Shown here piece by piece: positions 9,265-18,048 of a stretch of DNA of 64,000 nt. The stretch spans positions 62,001 through 126,000 of the forward strand of contig JAIYAR010000013.1 of the NCBI GenBank assembly GCA_027488985.1, given 5' to 3'. Source of the stretch: Comamonadaceae bacterium (GTDB lineage Bacteria; Pseudomonadota; Gammaproteobacteria; Burkholderiales; Burkholderiaceae_C). The notes beneath the pieces are model-generated. The model searched no databases and was not told the DNA's origin. It saw only the letters and a list, made by a program, of their open reading frames with translations. A program made the position numbers and the translations under genes. The first letter of the stretch is position 1; each line of letters opens with the position of its first letter.

Positions 9265-9510
9265 TTAGCGGCGTTTTTTAGACCCTTGAATGCCCATGGC
9301 TTCCCGCTGGCGGTCGATGCGTGCCTGTTTGCGGGCATTTTCCTTGTCCATCGCTTTGCGTTTGGTGTAGCCGGAGCTGTCTGCCCATGCCCACCAGGCA
9401 ACTGCCAATGCGAAAGGAATCAATACCTGCCACCACGCCCAGCCGGCTACTGGCTCGATGAGCATGTATTTCATAACGAGAAGAATGACACCCAAACCTA
9501 AAAAGTACAT
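9265..9510 (-). CDS. Small Trp-rich membrane protein (TIGR04438-like)
   Basis: This protein of 81 residues starts MYFLGLGVILLVMKYMLIEP, follows with a second hydrophobic segment 'VAGWAWWQVLIPFALAVAWWAWAD', and ends in a basic helix 'SGYTKRKAMDKENARKQARIDRQREAMG'. This is the layout of the small Trp-rich protein family common in Burkholderiales, whose function is not known. The ATG at 9510 has a GGAG sequence at good spacing; an in-frame start 15 codons upstream is less likely. It is divergent from the cytochrome c gene. Confidence 0.8.
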   Translation of the reverse strand: MYFLGLGVILLVMKYMLIEPVAGWAWWQVLIPFALAVAWWAWADSSGYTKRKAMDKENARKQARIDRQREAMGIQGSKKRR

Positions 9511-9610
9511 AGTCGTTGCTCCAAAACGTTGCCCCTGTTTCTGCTGGGGGGTCAACCTGCGTTACTACAATCCCGTTGTGATGATGGTACCCAAACCTGT
9601 GAGGCCTGTA

Positions 9611-9922
9611 ATGAAAGAAATCTTCGTGCGTAGTATGACGGTTGCACTACTGGTGCTTTCGCCCGCTGCTTGGGCAGACCAAGCACTGGCGAATGCCAAA
9701 AATTGCATGACCTGCCACATGATGGAGAAGAAGGTGTTGGGCCCGTCATTCAAGGAAGTGGCTGCCAAATACAAAGGTGACAAAGCAGCCGCCGATCGCT
9801 TGGCTACCAAAATCATGAAGGGCGGCAGTGGTGCATGGGGCACTGCTTACATGCCAGCCAACGCCCAGGTAAATGAAGCAGAGGCAAAAAAACTGGCCGC
9901 TTGGGTTCTGTCCTTGAATTGA
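9611..9922 (+). CDS. Periplasmic class I cytochrome c (c551/c552-like)
   Basis: This protein of 103 residues has a signal peptide (MKEIFVRSMTVALLVLSPAAWA) and a mature part of about 80 residues. It has one haem-binding CxxCH motif, 'NCMTCH', and a candidate distal Met ligand in 'WGTAYMPANAQV'. The C-terminal helix 'EAEAKKLAAWVLSLN' is standard for small electron-carrier cytochromes. The start follows a GAGG sequence; upstream in-frame starts exist but would spoil the signal peptide. A strong terminator follows the gene. Confidence 0.9.
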   Translation: MKEIFVRSMTVALLVLSPAAWADQALANAKNCMTCHMMEKKVLGPSFKEVAAKYKGDKAAADRLATKIMKGGSGAWGTAYMPANAQVNEAEAKKLAAWVLSLN

Positions 9923-9938
9923 GAGCCGACCAAACAAG

Positions 9939-9970
9939 AAAAAAGCCGCTGGTTTCAGCGGCTTTTTTTT
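9939..9970. terminator. Bidirectional intrinsic terminator
   Basis: The 8-bp perfect stem AGCCGCTG/CAGCGGCT with a 4-nt loop is flanked by an A-run on the left and eight T on the right. It sits between the convergent cytochrome c and acsA genes and can serve both. Confidence 0.9.
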
Positions 9971-10006
9971 CCGAGGGCAACGGAAGGCTGCCCGCACTTA
10001 CATGTC

Positions 10007-12004
10007 TCAGTAGGCTTGCCCCAACTGATCCAGGATAGCCGGATTTTCGAGTGTGCTGGTGTCCTGTGTGATGGACTCCCCCTTGGCCAGAGAGCGCAGC
10101 AGGCGGCGCATGATCTTGCCGGAGCGGGTCTTGGGCAGGTTTTCACCGAAGCGGATGTCTTTCGGCTTGGCGATCGGGCCAATTTCCTTGGCAACCCAAT
10201 CCCGCAGTTCTTTGGCAATCGCTTTGGCTTCATCACCTTCAGGACGTGAGCGCTTGAGCACCACGAAGGCACAGATGGCTTCACCCGTCAGATCATCTGG
10301 GCGGCCCACTACGGCTGCCTCGGCCACCAGGTCAGACTTGGCCACCAGTGCAGACTCAATCTCCATCGTGCCCATCCGGTGGCCGGACACGTTGAGCACA
10401 TCGTCAATACGGCCAGTGATCCGGAAGTAGCCACGGTCAGCGCTGCGCACAGCACCATCGCCGGCGAGATAGAGCTTGCCGCCCATTTCTTCGGGGAAAT
10501 AGCTCTTCTTGAAACGCTCGGGATCATTCCAGATGGTGCGGATCATGGAAGGCCATGGACGCTTGACCACCAGAATGCCGCCGGTGCCGTTGGCAATATC
10601 GTTACCGACTTCATCCACAATGGCTGCCATGATGCCGGGCAACGGCAATGTACAGCTACCAGGCACAAGCGGGGTTGCACCGGGGAGCGGCGTCATCATG
10701 TGACCGCCGGTCTCGGTCTGCCAGAAGGTATCAACGATGGGGCACTTTTCGTGACCGACGTTTTTGTAGTACCACATCCAGGCTTCGGGGTTGATGGGCT
10801 CGCCCACCGAACCCAGGATACGCAAACTGGACAAATCAGAACGGTCCGGGTGTACCGAAGCATCTGCCTCGGCTGCCTTGATCAAGGAGCGAATGGCCGT
10901 GGGCGCAGTGTAGAAAATGGTGCACTTGTGGCGCTCAATCATCTGCCAGAAACGGCCGGCGTTCGGGAACGTCGGCACGCCTTCGAAAATGATCTGAGTG
11001 GCGCCTGCTGCCAAGGGTCCGTAAGCGACATAAGTGTGACCGGTGATCCATCCGATGTCAGCAGTGCACCAGAACACGTCCTCTGGCTTCAGGTCAAATG
11101 TCCAATCCATGGTGAGCTTGGCCCACAACAGATAGCCACCAGTGGAGTGCTGAACGCCTTTGGGTTTACCTGTAGAACCGGATGTGTAAAGGATGAACAA
11201 GGGGTGCTCAGCGCCCACAGGCTCCGGCGCACAATCCGTGCTCTTGCCGGCGAGAGCTTCATCAAACGTCTTGTCGCGACCAACCACCATATTGCAGGCT
11301 GTCTGGGTGCGCTGGTATACATACACGGTCTTGATGGACTCGCAGCCGCCCATGGCAATGCCTTCGTCCACAATGGCCTTGAGTGGCAATTCTTTGCCAC
11401 CGCGCATCTGGTAATTGCTGGTGATCACCGCCACCGCACCTGCGTCAATGATGCGCTCCTGCAACGCTTTGGCCGAGAACCCCCCAAACACCACACTGTG
11501 GGTGGCGCCGATACGGGCGCAAGCCTGCATGGCAATCACGCCTTCCAGCGTCATGGGCATGTAGACCAGTACGCGGTCGCCCTTTTTGATGCCGTCGGCT
11601 TTCAAGGCATTGGCAAATTGGCTTACACGGGCCAGAAGTTCTTTGTATGTGGTTTTGGTGACTTTTCCATCATCGGCTTCGAAGATCACAGCCACTTTGT
11701 TTTCGGTAGGCGTGCCAATGTGCTTGTCCAAACAGTTGGCGGAAGCATTCAACTCACCATCGTCAAACCACTTGTAGAAAGGTGCGTTGGACTCGTCGAG
11801 GGTACGGGTGAAAGGCTTGTTCCAAACAACATTGGCCTTGGCCAGTCGGGACCAGAAACCTTCAAAGTCTTTTTCAGCCTCCGCGCAGAGGGCGTTGTAG
11901 CCCTCCATGCCGGAAATGCGTGCCGCCTTGACGATGGCATCGCTGGGCGGAAAGACCCGGTTTTCGACCAGGACGGACTCAATGGCAGAGGTGGAAGCGC
12001 TCAC
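10007..12004 (-). CDS. acsA: Acetyl-CoA synthetase (AMP-forming)
   Basis: This 665-residue ANL enzyme activates acetate to acetyl-CoA. Seen in order: the N-terminal '[16 protein letters not shown]' region, the P-loop '[20 protein letters not shown]', 'WWYTDIGW'-like text here as '[13 protein letters not shown]', '[19 protein letters not shown]', the hinge '[18 protein letters not shown]', and a C-terminal Lys in '[14 protein letters not shown]', the residue acetylated in the family. The start is GTG, preceded by GAGGAGA. Malonate catabolism upstream also yields acetyl-CoA, but the two loci are separate transcription units. Confidence 0.96.
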   Translation of the reverse strand: MSASTSAIESVLVENRVFPPSDAIVKAARISGMEGYNALCAEAEKDFEGFWSRLAKANVVWNKPFTRTLDESNAPFYKWFDDGELNASANCLDKHIGTPTENKVAVIFEADDGKVTKTTYKELLARVSQFANALKADGIKKGDRVLVYMPMTLEGVIAMQACARIGATHSVVFGGFSAKALQERIIDAGAVAVITSNYQMRGGKELPLKAIVDEGIAMGGCESIKTVYVYQRTQTACNMVVGRDKTFDEALAGKSTDCAPEPVGAEHPLFILYTSGSTGKPKGVQHSTGGYLLWAKLTMDWTFDLKPEDVFWCTADIGWITGHTYVAYGPLAAGATQIIFEGVPTFPNAGRFWQMIERHKCTIFYTAPTAIRSLIKAAEADASVHPDRSDLSSLRILGSVGEPINPEAWMWYYKNVGHEKCPIVDTFWQTETGGHMMTPLPGATPLVPGSCTLPLPGIMAAIVDEVGNDIANGTGGILVVKRPWPSMIRTIWNDPERFKKSYFPEEMGGKLYLAGDGAVRSADRGYFRITGRIDDVLNVSGHRMGTMEIESALVAKSDLVAEAAVVGRPDDLTGEAICAFVVLKRSRPEGDEAKAIAKELRDWVAKEIGPIAKPKDIRFGENLPKTRSGKIMRRLLRSLAKGESITQDTSTLENPAILDQLGQAY

Positions 12005-12173
12005 GGGTTTGTCTCCTCGGATTTATTAAAAACTGCGCGAATGGTCACGCCACGCACTTACAAATCACTGACTGACACAGGTCAAGCACGGCCGTCAGGA
12101 TGGCGAGAGAGTCATTCGCTAAACTCAATGGGTTCGCGTTTTTCCGCTTTCCACTTCTCCAAAGAGACAGACC

Positions 12174-13727
12174 ATGACCACCTCCATCCGCCAGGCTGAC
12201 CTGATCGAATCCGTGTCTGCTGCGTTGCAGTACATCAGCTACTACCACCCCGCCGACTACATCGCGCACCTGGCCCGCGCCTATGAGCGTGAGCAGAGTG
12301 CAGCAGCGAAAGACGCTATCGCCCAGATCCTCACCAACAGCAAGATGAGCGCCACCGGACACCGACCCATCTGCCAGGACACCGGCATCGTCAACGTATT
12401 CCTGAAGGTGGGCATGGATGTGCGCTGGGAAGGCTTTACCGGCTCCTTGGATGACGCGATCAACGAAGGCGTGCGCCAGGGCTACAACCATCCTGACAAC
12501 ACCCTGCGCGCCTCTGTGGTGGCAGACCCGGAATTCCTGCGCAAGAACACCAAAGACAACACACCGGCTGTGATCTTTACAGAGATCGTGCCCGGCAATA
12601 CCGTGGAAGTGACCGTGGCAGCCAAGGGCGGCGGCTCTGAGAACAAGAGCAAGATGATCATGCTCAACCCCGGCGATAGCGTCATCGATTGGGTGCTGAA
12701 AACCGTACCCGCCATGGGCGCAGGCTGGTGCCCGCCCGGCATGCTGGGCATTGGCATTGGCGGTACCGCCGAAAAAGCAGTACTGATGGCCAAAGAAAGC
12801 TTGATGGACGACCTCGACATGTACGAACTGCAAGCCAAGTCGTCCCGCGGTGAATCTCTCGACAAGGTGGAAGAAATGCGCCTTGAGTTGTACGAGAAAG
12901 TCAATGCTCTGGGAATCGGCGCACAAGGTCTGGGTGGCCTGACGACAGTGCTGGACGTGAAGATCAAGATGTACCCGACCCACGCAGCCAGCAAGCCTGT
13001 GGCCATGATCCCCAACTGCGCAGCCACTCGCCACGCGCACTTCGTGCTCGATGGCTCCGGCCCGGTGTATCTGGATCCCCCATCACTGGATCTGTGGCCC
13101 AACGTGAACTGGACACCCGACTACCAACTCAGCAAAAAAGTCGACCTGAATACTCTGACCAAAGAGGAAGTAGCCAGCTGGAAGCCAGGCCAGACCCTGC
13201 TTTTGAACGGCAAAATGCTGACCGGCCGCGACGCCGCACACAAGCGCATCCAAGGCATGTTGGCCAAGGGAGAAAAACTGCCAGTGGACTTTACTAACCG
13301 CGTCATTTACTACGTGGGTCCGGTGGACCCCGTGGCAGGAGAAGCCGTAGGCCCCGCCGGCCCTACTACCGCGACCCGCATGGACGGCTTTACCGAAATG
13401 ATGCTGGCGCAAACCGGTCTGATCTCCATGGTGGGCAAGGCGGAACGCGGCCCGCTTGCCATTGAAGCCATCAAGAAGCACCAGAGCGCTTACCTTATGG
13501 CCGTTGGCGGCGCGGCCTACCTTGTCTCCAAAGCGATCAAGCACGCCAAGGTGGTGGGCTTTGAAGACCTGGGCATGGAAGCCATTTACGAGTTCGACGT
13601 CGTCGACATGCCCGTCACTGTGGCGGTGGACTCCGGTGGCACCAGCGCGCACATCACCGGCCCCGCGGAATGGCAGAAGAAAATTGCGACTGGCGAATTC
13701 AAAAACATTCCGGTGACTTCGCGCTAA
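12174..13727 (+). CDS. fumA: Fumarate hydratase, class I (Fe-S)
   Basis: This 517-residue iron-sulfur fumarase interconverts fumarate and malate in the TCA cycle. Cluster-ligand cysteines are visible in 'RPICQDTGI', 'GAGWCPPGMLGIGIGG' and 'PNCAATRHAHF'. The C-terminal beta domain has 'GPTTATRMDGFTEMMLAQTG', typical of class I enzymes. An AAAGAGA sequence precedes the ATG. The 169-bp divergent gap to acsA must hold both promoters. The stop is only four bases before the murI start, so an operon is likely. The exact fumA/fumB-type symbol is a convention. Confidence 0.93.
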   Translation: MTTSIRQADLIESVSAALQYISYYHPADYIAHLARAYEREQSAAAKDAIAQILTNSKMSATGHRPICQDTGIVNVFLKVGMDVRWEGFTGSLDDAINEGVRQGYNHPDNTLRASVVADPEFLRKNTKDNTPAVIFTEIVPGNTVEVTVAAKGGGSENKSKMIMLNPGDSVIDWVLKTVPAMGAGWCPPGMLGIGIGGTAEKAVLMAKESLMDDLDMYELQAKSSRGESLDKVEEMRLELYEKVNALGIGAQGLGGLTTVLDVKIKMYPTHAASKPVAMIPNCAATRHAHFVLDGSGPVYLDPPSLDLWPNVNWTPDYQLSKKVDLNTLTKEEVASWKPGQTLLLNGKMLTGRDAAHKRIQGMLAKGEKLPVDFTNRVIYYVGPVDPVAGEAVGPAGPTTATRMDGFTEMMLAQTGLISMVGKAERGPLAIEAIKKHQSAYLMAVGGAAYLVSKAIKHAKVVGFEDLGMEAIYEFDVVDMPVTVAVDSGGTSAHITGPAEWQKKIATGEFKNIPVTSR

Positions 13728-13731
13728 GCCT

Positions 13732-14553
13732 TTGTCCAAGCTCAACAACTGCCCCATCGGGGTATTTGACAGTGGGGTGGGTGGCCTGAGCGTCCTGCGG
13801 GCGCTCAGGGCAGAACTACCCTACGAAACATTTGTCTACGTGGCAGACAGCGGGCACGCGCCCTACGGGGAGCGTGATGACGACTACCTGATTGAGCGTT
13901 CGAACACCATAGCGCGCTGGCTGGCGGATCGCCATCAGATCAAGGCATTGGTCGTGGCGTGCAATACCGCTACCGCCGCAGCCATTCATGTCCTGCGGGA
14001 GACCCACACTGACATGCCCATCATCGGAATTGAGCCAGCGCTTAAGCCGGCGGTAGCGCAGAGCAAAACCAAGCGCATCGGTGTGATGGCGACCCGCAGC
14101 ACGCTCAATAGCGAAAAGTTCAGGCGTTTGCTGAGTTCGCTGGAAAACCAGGCCACCTTTGTGCTTCAACCCTGCTCGGGCCTTGTGCCTGCGATTGAGG
14201 CGTTTGACGCTATCAAAATAGGAGCTGCTTGCGCAGAATATACGAACGCCATGGGAACTTTTGGCTTGAATGACGGCGATATGGATACCTTGGTGCTGGG
14301 ATGTACGCATTACCCTTTTGCTGAGCAATCACTGCGCTTGAGCACGGGCACACAAGTGACCTACCTGGAAGGTGGCGCACCTGTCGCACGGCAAACGAAG
14401 CGAATACTGGAGGCGACGAATCAGCTCAATTCCGGGGAACAGGACAAAGGTCTGAATGTGAGCCTCTACAGCTCCGGTGAACCGACGGGGCTTTCGTCCG
14501 CTGCGCTGCGCTGGCTCGGTCTGGATATTGTTGCGCTGCCGTTACACGCTTAG
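13732..14553 (+). CDS. murI: Glutamate racemase
   Basis: This cofactor-independent racemase supplies D-glutamate for peptidoglycan. It has 273 residues. The two catalytic cysteines lie in 'VVACNTATAAA' and 'LVLGCTHYPF'; 'GVFDSGVGGLSVL' and 'YVADSGHAPYG' are the expected N-terminal motifs. The apparent start is TTG directly after the fumarase stop, suggesting translational coupling. Residues about 160-173, 'DAIKIGAACAEYTNAM', come from a copy of the dispersed repeat and fall in the variable linker before the second catalytic Cys. Confidence 0.94.
   Translation: MSKLNNCPIGVFDSGVGGLSVLRALRAELPYETFVYVADSGHAPYGERDDDYLIERSNTIARWLADRHQIKALVVACNTATAAAIHVLRETHTDMPIIGIEPALKPAVAQSKTKRIGVMATRSTLNSEKFRRLLSSLENQATFVLQPCSGLVPAIEAFDAIKIGAACAEYTNAMGTFGLNDGDMDTLVLGCTHYPFAEQSLRLSTGTQVTYLEGGAPVARQTKRILEATNQLNSGEQDKGLNVSLYSSGEPTGLSSAALRWLGLDIVALPLHA
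14209..14250 (+). repeat. Dispersed repeat, copy 3 (inside murI)
   Basis: Hairpin part GCTATCAAAATAGGAGC, then TGCTTGCGCAGAATAT. The same-strand gene reads 'AIKIGAACAEY'. The tail end is diverged (ACGAACGCC). Confidence 0.75.
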
Positions 14554-14587
14554 CACCTATGTGCCACTGACCTTCTCTGGTCAAGTA

Positions 14588-14760
14588 TCGGAAAAAATCA
14601 ACTGCGGCTTGCCTCGCCAAGGAATGATTTCGTTCAGGTACCTGATTGCCCGCTCCGACGTCAAAGAAAAATTCGCGTCAAGCTCAGCGCTTTCCAGTTG
14701 AAGTGTTCAATGTCGCTGAAAAAAATCTGGCCGTTGCTGTCGGCCGCTATGCCAAGCATG
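14588..14760 (-). pseudogene. Decayed IS3-family transposase fragment (DDE domain)
   Basis: Read on the minus strand, two adjoining frames resemble consecutive parts of an IS3-group OrfB integrase core. 'DIEHFNWKALSL' corresponds to the common 'VIDDFNREALGIE' stretch. After a frame change, 'DANFSLTSERAIRYLNEII' and 'PWRGKPQLIFSDT' correspond to 'VDFSLPAERVIR.L..II.WRGKP..IR.DNG'. A stop follows immediately. No terminal repeats or second orf remain. The rest of the 274-bp gap between murI and the asparaginase gene holds nothing I recognise. Family assignment is by pattern memory only. Confidence 0.6.
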
Positions 14761-14827
14761 AAGGCCATTTGTTATGGCCTGACTGATCGCAAATGAAGTG
14801 GCCAGGGGCTCCGCTTTGGCGGATCTT

Positions 14828-15832
14828 CTATCGGTCTTTGATGTCTGTTGCTGACATCATCAGCTCCAGCATTAATCGAACCCTTGCCTTGACCGCAGAC
14901 AGGCCGGCGTAGGTCCTGAAGCCATCCGGCAAAGGACTAGCTCGCACCACTCCACCCTTGGCGCAGCGGCTAGCGAGTGCGATCTGAATGCCGCTTGAAG
15001 CGGCACTCTCCAAAGAGACCTGCATGGCAGCGTTCACCGTGCCATTGCCCGTACCAGCAACCACAATGCCCTTCAAGGGTGACATTGCACCAGTAGACAT
15101 TGAGCAAAGAGCATTCACGAGTGAATCTCCTGCGCCGGCATAGTTCATCACAATTTCTACCCGTGGGGCCTGCCAGGGCTCTATATGAACTGCCATCGCC
15201 GACCCGGAGTTTTCTTCCGCAGGCAAAGGAGACTGACACCAGCGCACACTCCCCTCCTCCACCCAAGCCAAAGGACCCGCATCGCCGGAATCAAAAGCGT
15301 CGACCCGATAGGTATGGGCTTTTTGAACATGTTGTGCCCCATGCACAGCACCAGCGCAAACGGCCAACACCCCTGTGCTGCGTGAATCCAAAGCCACCGT
15401 CACAGCGTCCAAGATATTCTGGGGGCCGTCCGGGGTCAACGCTGTCGAGGGTCGCATGGCACAGGTCAGGACAACGGGCTTGCCTTGTCCCACTGAAGCA
15501 AGACAGAGGTGAAGAAAATAAGCTGTTTCCTCCAAAGTATCCGTGCCGTGCGTGATCACGATGCCGGCTACGGACTGGTCTGCAAAGTGCTTCAGGCAAG
15601 CCTGCTGCAAAGCCCGCCAAACAGACCACTCCATGTCTTTGCTGTCAATCTGCGCAATCTGTTCACTGACGAGCTCACAGCCTCGAAGGCGATCAGACAT
15701 CCCCGGCACAGCAGCCAACAAATCTGCGACGCTCACCTCGCCGGCCTTGTAGCCGACATTGTCAGAGCCGCTGTTCGCCCGACCGGCAATCGTTCCACCT
15801 GTGCCCAAAACCACGACTTTTCTGGAAGTCAT
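14828..15832 (-). CDS. L-asparaginase (type II-like)
   Basis: This 334-residue asparaginase hydrolyses asparagine to aspartate and ammonia. The two catalytic Thr motifs are present: 'LGTGGTIAG' at the N-terminus and 'VITHGTDTLEETAYFL'. The start at 15832 follows GAGGG; a 54-codon upstream extension of the frame would run through the lexA control region and is rejected. No signal peptide is evident from this start, so a cytoplasmic location is likely despite the type II-like sequence. It is divergent from lexA, and its start lies 28 bp from the first SOS box. Confidence 0.9.
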   Translation of the reverse strand: MTSRKVVVLGTGGTIAGRANSGSDNVGYKAGEVSVADLLAAVPGMSDRLRGCELVSEQIAQIDSKDMEWSVWRALQQACLKHFADQSVAGIVITHGTDTLEETAYFLHLCLASVGQGKPVVLTCAMRPSTALTPDGPQNILDAVTVALDSRSTGVLAVCAGAVHGAQHVQKAHTYRVDAFDSGDAGPLAWVEEGSVRWCQSPLPAEENSGSAMAVHIEPWQAPRVEIVMNYAGAGDSLVNALCSMSTGAMSPLKGIVVAGTGNGTVNAAMQVSLESAASSGIQIALASRCAKGGVVRASPLPDGFRTYAGLSAVKARVRLMLELMMSATDIKDR

Positions 15833-15859
15833 ACACCCTCGCTTGCCAAATCTAAAAAA

Positions 15860-15875
15860 CTGGTTGAAAATACAG
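15860..15875. promoter_or_regulatory. LexA (SOS) box 1
   Basis: CTGGTTGAAAATACAG fits the CTG-N10-CAG LexA operator pattern with an AT-rich centre. It lies 63-78 bp upstream of the lexA start. Confidence 0.75.
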
Positions 15876-15878
15876 TTA

Positions 15879-15894
15879 CTGGATAAGAAAACAG
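15879..15894. promoter_or_regulatory. LexA (SOS) box 2
   Basis: CTGGATAAGAAAACAG is a second CTG-N10-CAG operator, starting 19 bp after the first box, so both lie on nearly the same helical face. Tandem boxes upstream of lexA are known from E. coli and imply autorepression. Confidence 0.78.
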
Positions 15895-15937
15895 TGTGTA
15901 TAGGCACACAGCTCTGTCCAACACTCAAGGAGCCAGT

Positions 15938-16612
15938 ATGCTTGAAAGTCCAAAACTCACTGCCCGTCAGCAACAGATTTTTGATCTGATTCAAAGTGCT
16001 ATCGCACGCACAGGTGCGCCACCCACGCGTGCGGAAATTGCAAGTGAACTGGGCTTCAAGTCAGCCAATGCGGCCGAAGAGCATTTGCAAGCCTTGGCAC
16101 GCAAAGGTGTCATCGAACTCGTCAGTGGCACTTCACGCGGTATCCGACTCAAGAGTGATGCGCTGCGCTCGATCCAAGAATCCCGCCTGAAGCAATTCTC
16201 CCTGCCTCTACCCGGCCTTGCGCAATTGGCGCTTCCTTTAGTCGGTCGCGTAGCAGCTGGCTCTCCCATCCTTGCTCAGGAACATGTGGACCAGACCTAC
16301 TATGTGGAGAACAGCCTGTTCCAGCGTCAACCCGACTATCTTCTGAAGGTGCGTGGCATGTCCATGCGCGATGCAGGCATCATGGACGGAGATTTGCTGG
16401 CAGTTCAAGCAACAAAAGATGCCAAGAATGGGCAAATCATCGTGGCACGCTTGGGTGAAGAAGTTACGGTCAAACGTTTCCGTCGCAACAAGCACCTCAT
16501 TGAGCTCCATGCGGAAAATCCGGACTACCAAACCATCGTGGTTGAGCCGGGTGAGTCTTTTGAAATCGAGGGTCTCGCCGTAGGCCTGATTCGTAACACC
16601 ATGTTGATGTGA
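15938..16612 (+). CDS. lexA: LexA repressor
   Basis: This 224-residue SOS repressor has an N-terminal winged helix ('[13 protein letters not shown]', '[23 protein letters not shown]'), an Ala107-Gly108 self-cleavage site in 'RVAAGSP', nucleophile Ser142 in 'RGMSMRD' and general base Lys179 in 'EVTVKRF'. The start at 15938 has AAGGAG at good spacing; an earlier in-frame ATG would overlap the operator region. Two SOS boxes lie just upstream. Confidence 0.97.
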   Translation: MLESPKLTARQQQIFDLIQSAIARTGAPPTRAEIASELGFKSANAAEEHLQALARKGVIELVSGTSRGIRLKSDALRSIQESRLKQFSLPLPGLAQLALPLVGRVAAGSPILAQEHVDQTYYVENSLFQRQPDYLLKVRGMSMRDAGIMDGDLLAVQATKDAKNGQIIVARLGEEVTVKRFRRNKHLIELHAENPDYQTIVVEPGESFEIEGLAVGLIRNTMLM

Positions 16613-16625
16613 ACGGGAGCGAACC

Positions 16626-16955
16626 ATGACCATAAGTACCCTCAGCTTCAGCCTTCTGGAATACGTTCTCCCACTGAAGTGGCTTGCCGGCAACCACCAC
16701 AAGGCCCGCACTGACACCGTCGCAAATCACAAAAATCAGACGTATACGGCACAAAACGCTATACCTTTTGTAGCAGCTGGCGCACACGGCACCGGTGCCA
16801 AAGCCCCCTCGCGCTTACAACCAACCCCCTTGCGCATCGTGCGGGTTGTTGAACGCGGACAATCCCGCAGCCATGTGGGTCGTATGGTGATTTCAGGGCG
16901 CATGGCCGATGTGTGCGCTGAACTTGATCGCCTCGCCGCCTGTGAAGCAGCATAG
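16626..16955 (+). CDS. Small conserved-looking hypothetical protein downstream of lexA
   Basis: This reading frame of 109 codons starts 13 bp after the lexA stop, with GGGAGCGAACC before the ATG. The C-terminal half, 'PLRIVRVVERGQSRSHVGRMVISGRMADVCAELDRLA', has the look of a constrained domain; the N-terminal half is low in recognisable features. Residues about 44-57, 'NAIPFVAAGAHGTGA', coincide with a degenerate copy of the dispersed repeat. Proximity to lexA suggests SOS co-expression. Function unknown. Confidence 0.6.
   Translation: MTISTLSFSLLEYVLPLKWLAGNHHKARTDTVANHKNQTYTAQNAIPFVAAGAHGTGAKAPSRLQPTPLRIVRVVERGQSRSHVGRMVISGRMADVCAELDRLAACEAA
16758..16799 (+). repeat. Dispersed repeat, degenerate copy 4 (inside the small gene after lexA)
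   Basis: GCTAT...TAGC hairpin ends are kept (GCTATACCTTTTGTAGC), and 17 of 25 tail positions match the consensus by eye. The gene reads 'NAIPFVAAGAHGTGA', the same frame as copies in murI and hpnC. Confidence 0.5.
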
Positions 16956-17001
16956 GCCACGAGGCTGACAGCGCTACAGCCTTGCGCCGCCGCAAGGCAC
17001 A

Positions 17002-18018
17002 ATGTCGTCCATGAACATAGTGATTCTTGACGACTACCAGGACGCAGTGCGCAAGCTGAACTGCGCCACTAAGCTCGACGCCTATCAAGCCAAGGTTTAC
17101 ACCAACACCGTCAAAGGATTGGGTCAACTTTCGGTCAGGCTGAAAGATGCAGACGTGATCGTGTTGATTCGGGAGCGGACCCCGATTTCCCGTGCACTAA
17201 TCGAAAAGTTGCCAAGGCTGAAATTGATTGCCCAAACCGGCAAAGTCGGCTCTCACCTGGATGTCCAAGCTTGCACTGAAAAGGGCATCGCTGTAGCGGA
17301 GGGTGTGGGTTCTCCGATTGCTCCAGCCGAGTTGACATGGGCGTTAATCATGGCGGCCATGCGCAGGTTGCCACAATACATTGGCAACCTGAAACACGGA
17401 GCTTGGCAGCAATCCGGATTGAAGGCAGGCTCCATGCCACCGAACTTCGGCATTGGGAGTGTTTTACAGGGGAAAACGCTGGGTATTTGGGGATACGGTC
17501 GTATCGGGCAACTCGTCGCCGGCTATGGCAAGGCGTTTGGGATGAAGGTCATGGTGTGGGGTAGTGAAAGTTCCCGGGAAAAAGCCATCGTGGATGGACA
17601 CTCAGCAGCCGCGGACAAAGAGTCATTCTTTGCGCAATGTGATGTGGTTTCATTGCACTTGCGCTTGAACGATACGACCCGTGGAGCTGTGACTGCTAAT
17701 GATCTGGCTGCGATGAAGACGACATCCCTGCTCGTCAATACCTCAAGGGCGGAGCTGATTGAGAACGATGCGCTGATCAGCGGGCTAAATCGGGGCCGCC
17801 CAGGCATGGCTGCCATAGACGTTTTTGAAGCTGAGCCCATTCTGCAGGGTCATGCCCTTCTCCGATTGGAGAACTGCATTTGCACGCCTCATATCGGGTA
17901 CGTGGAGCAAGATAGCTACGAACTTTACTTCGGGGCAGCCTTCGACAATGTGGTGAACTACATCAAGGGCACGCCCTCAAACATCATCAATCCCGGAGCA
18001 CTGCAGGTCAGGCGCTAA
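17002..18018 (+). CDS. D-2-hydroxyacid dehydrogenase family protein
   Basis: This 338-residue NAD(P)-dependent oxidoreductase has the nucleotide-binding loop 'LGIWGYGRIGQLVAGYGKAFG'. The catalytic set follows: Arg in 'VNTSRAELI', Glu in 'AIDVFEAEP' and His in 'CTPHIGYVE'. The family includes glycerate, lactate and phosphoglycerate dehydrogenases; the substrate cannot be told from sequence. A second ATG three codons in (MNIVILDDYQD) may be the true start. It is convergent with the FimV-like gene, 30 bp apart. Confidence 0.88.
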   Translation: MSSMNIVILDDYQDAVRKLNCATKLDAYQAKVYTNTVKGLGQLSVRLKDADVIVLIRERTPISRALIEKLPRLKLIAQTGKVGSHLDVQACTEKGIAVAEGVGSPIAPAELTWALIMAAMRRLPQYIGNLKHGAWQQSGLKAGSMPPNFGIGSVLQGKTLGIWGYGRIGQLVAGYGKAFGMKVMVWGSESSREKAIVDGHSAAADKESFFAQCDVVSLHLRLNDTTRGAVTANDLAAMKTTSLLVNTSRAELIENDALISGLNRGRPGMAAIDVFEAEPILQGHALLRLENCICTPHIGYVEQDSYELYFGAAFDNVVNYIKGTPSNIINPGALQVRR

Positions 18019-18048
18019 GACTCGCCACTTGTCCCAAGCGCCAACAGG

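Noticed and set aside
10379-12199. Long plus-strand open frame opposite acsA
   Set aside because: It is an antisense shadow of a well-supported gene; its translation shows no recognisable domain.
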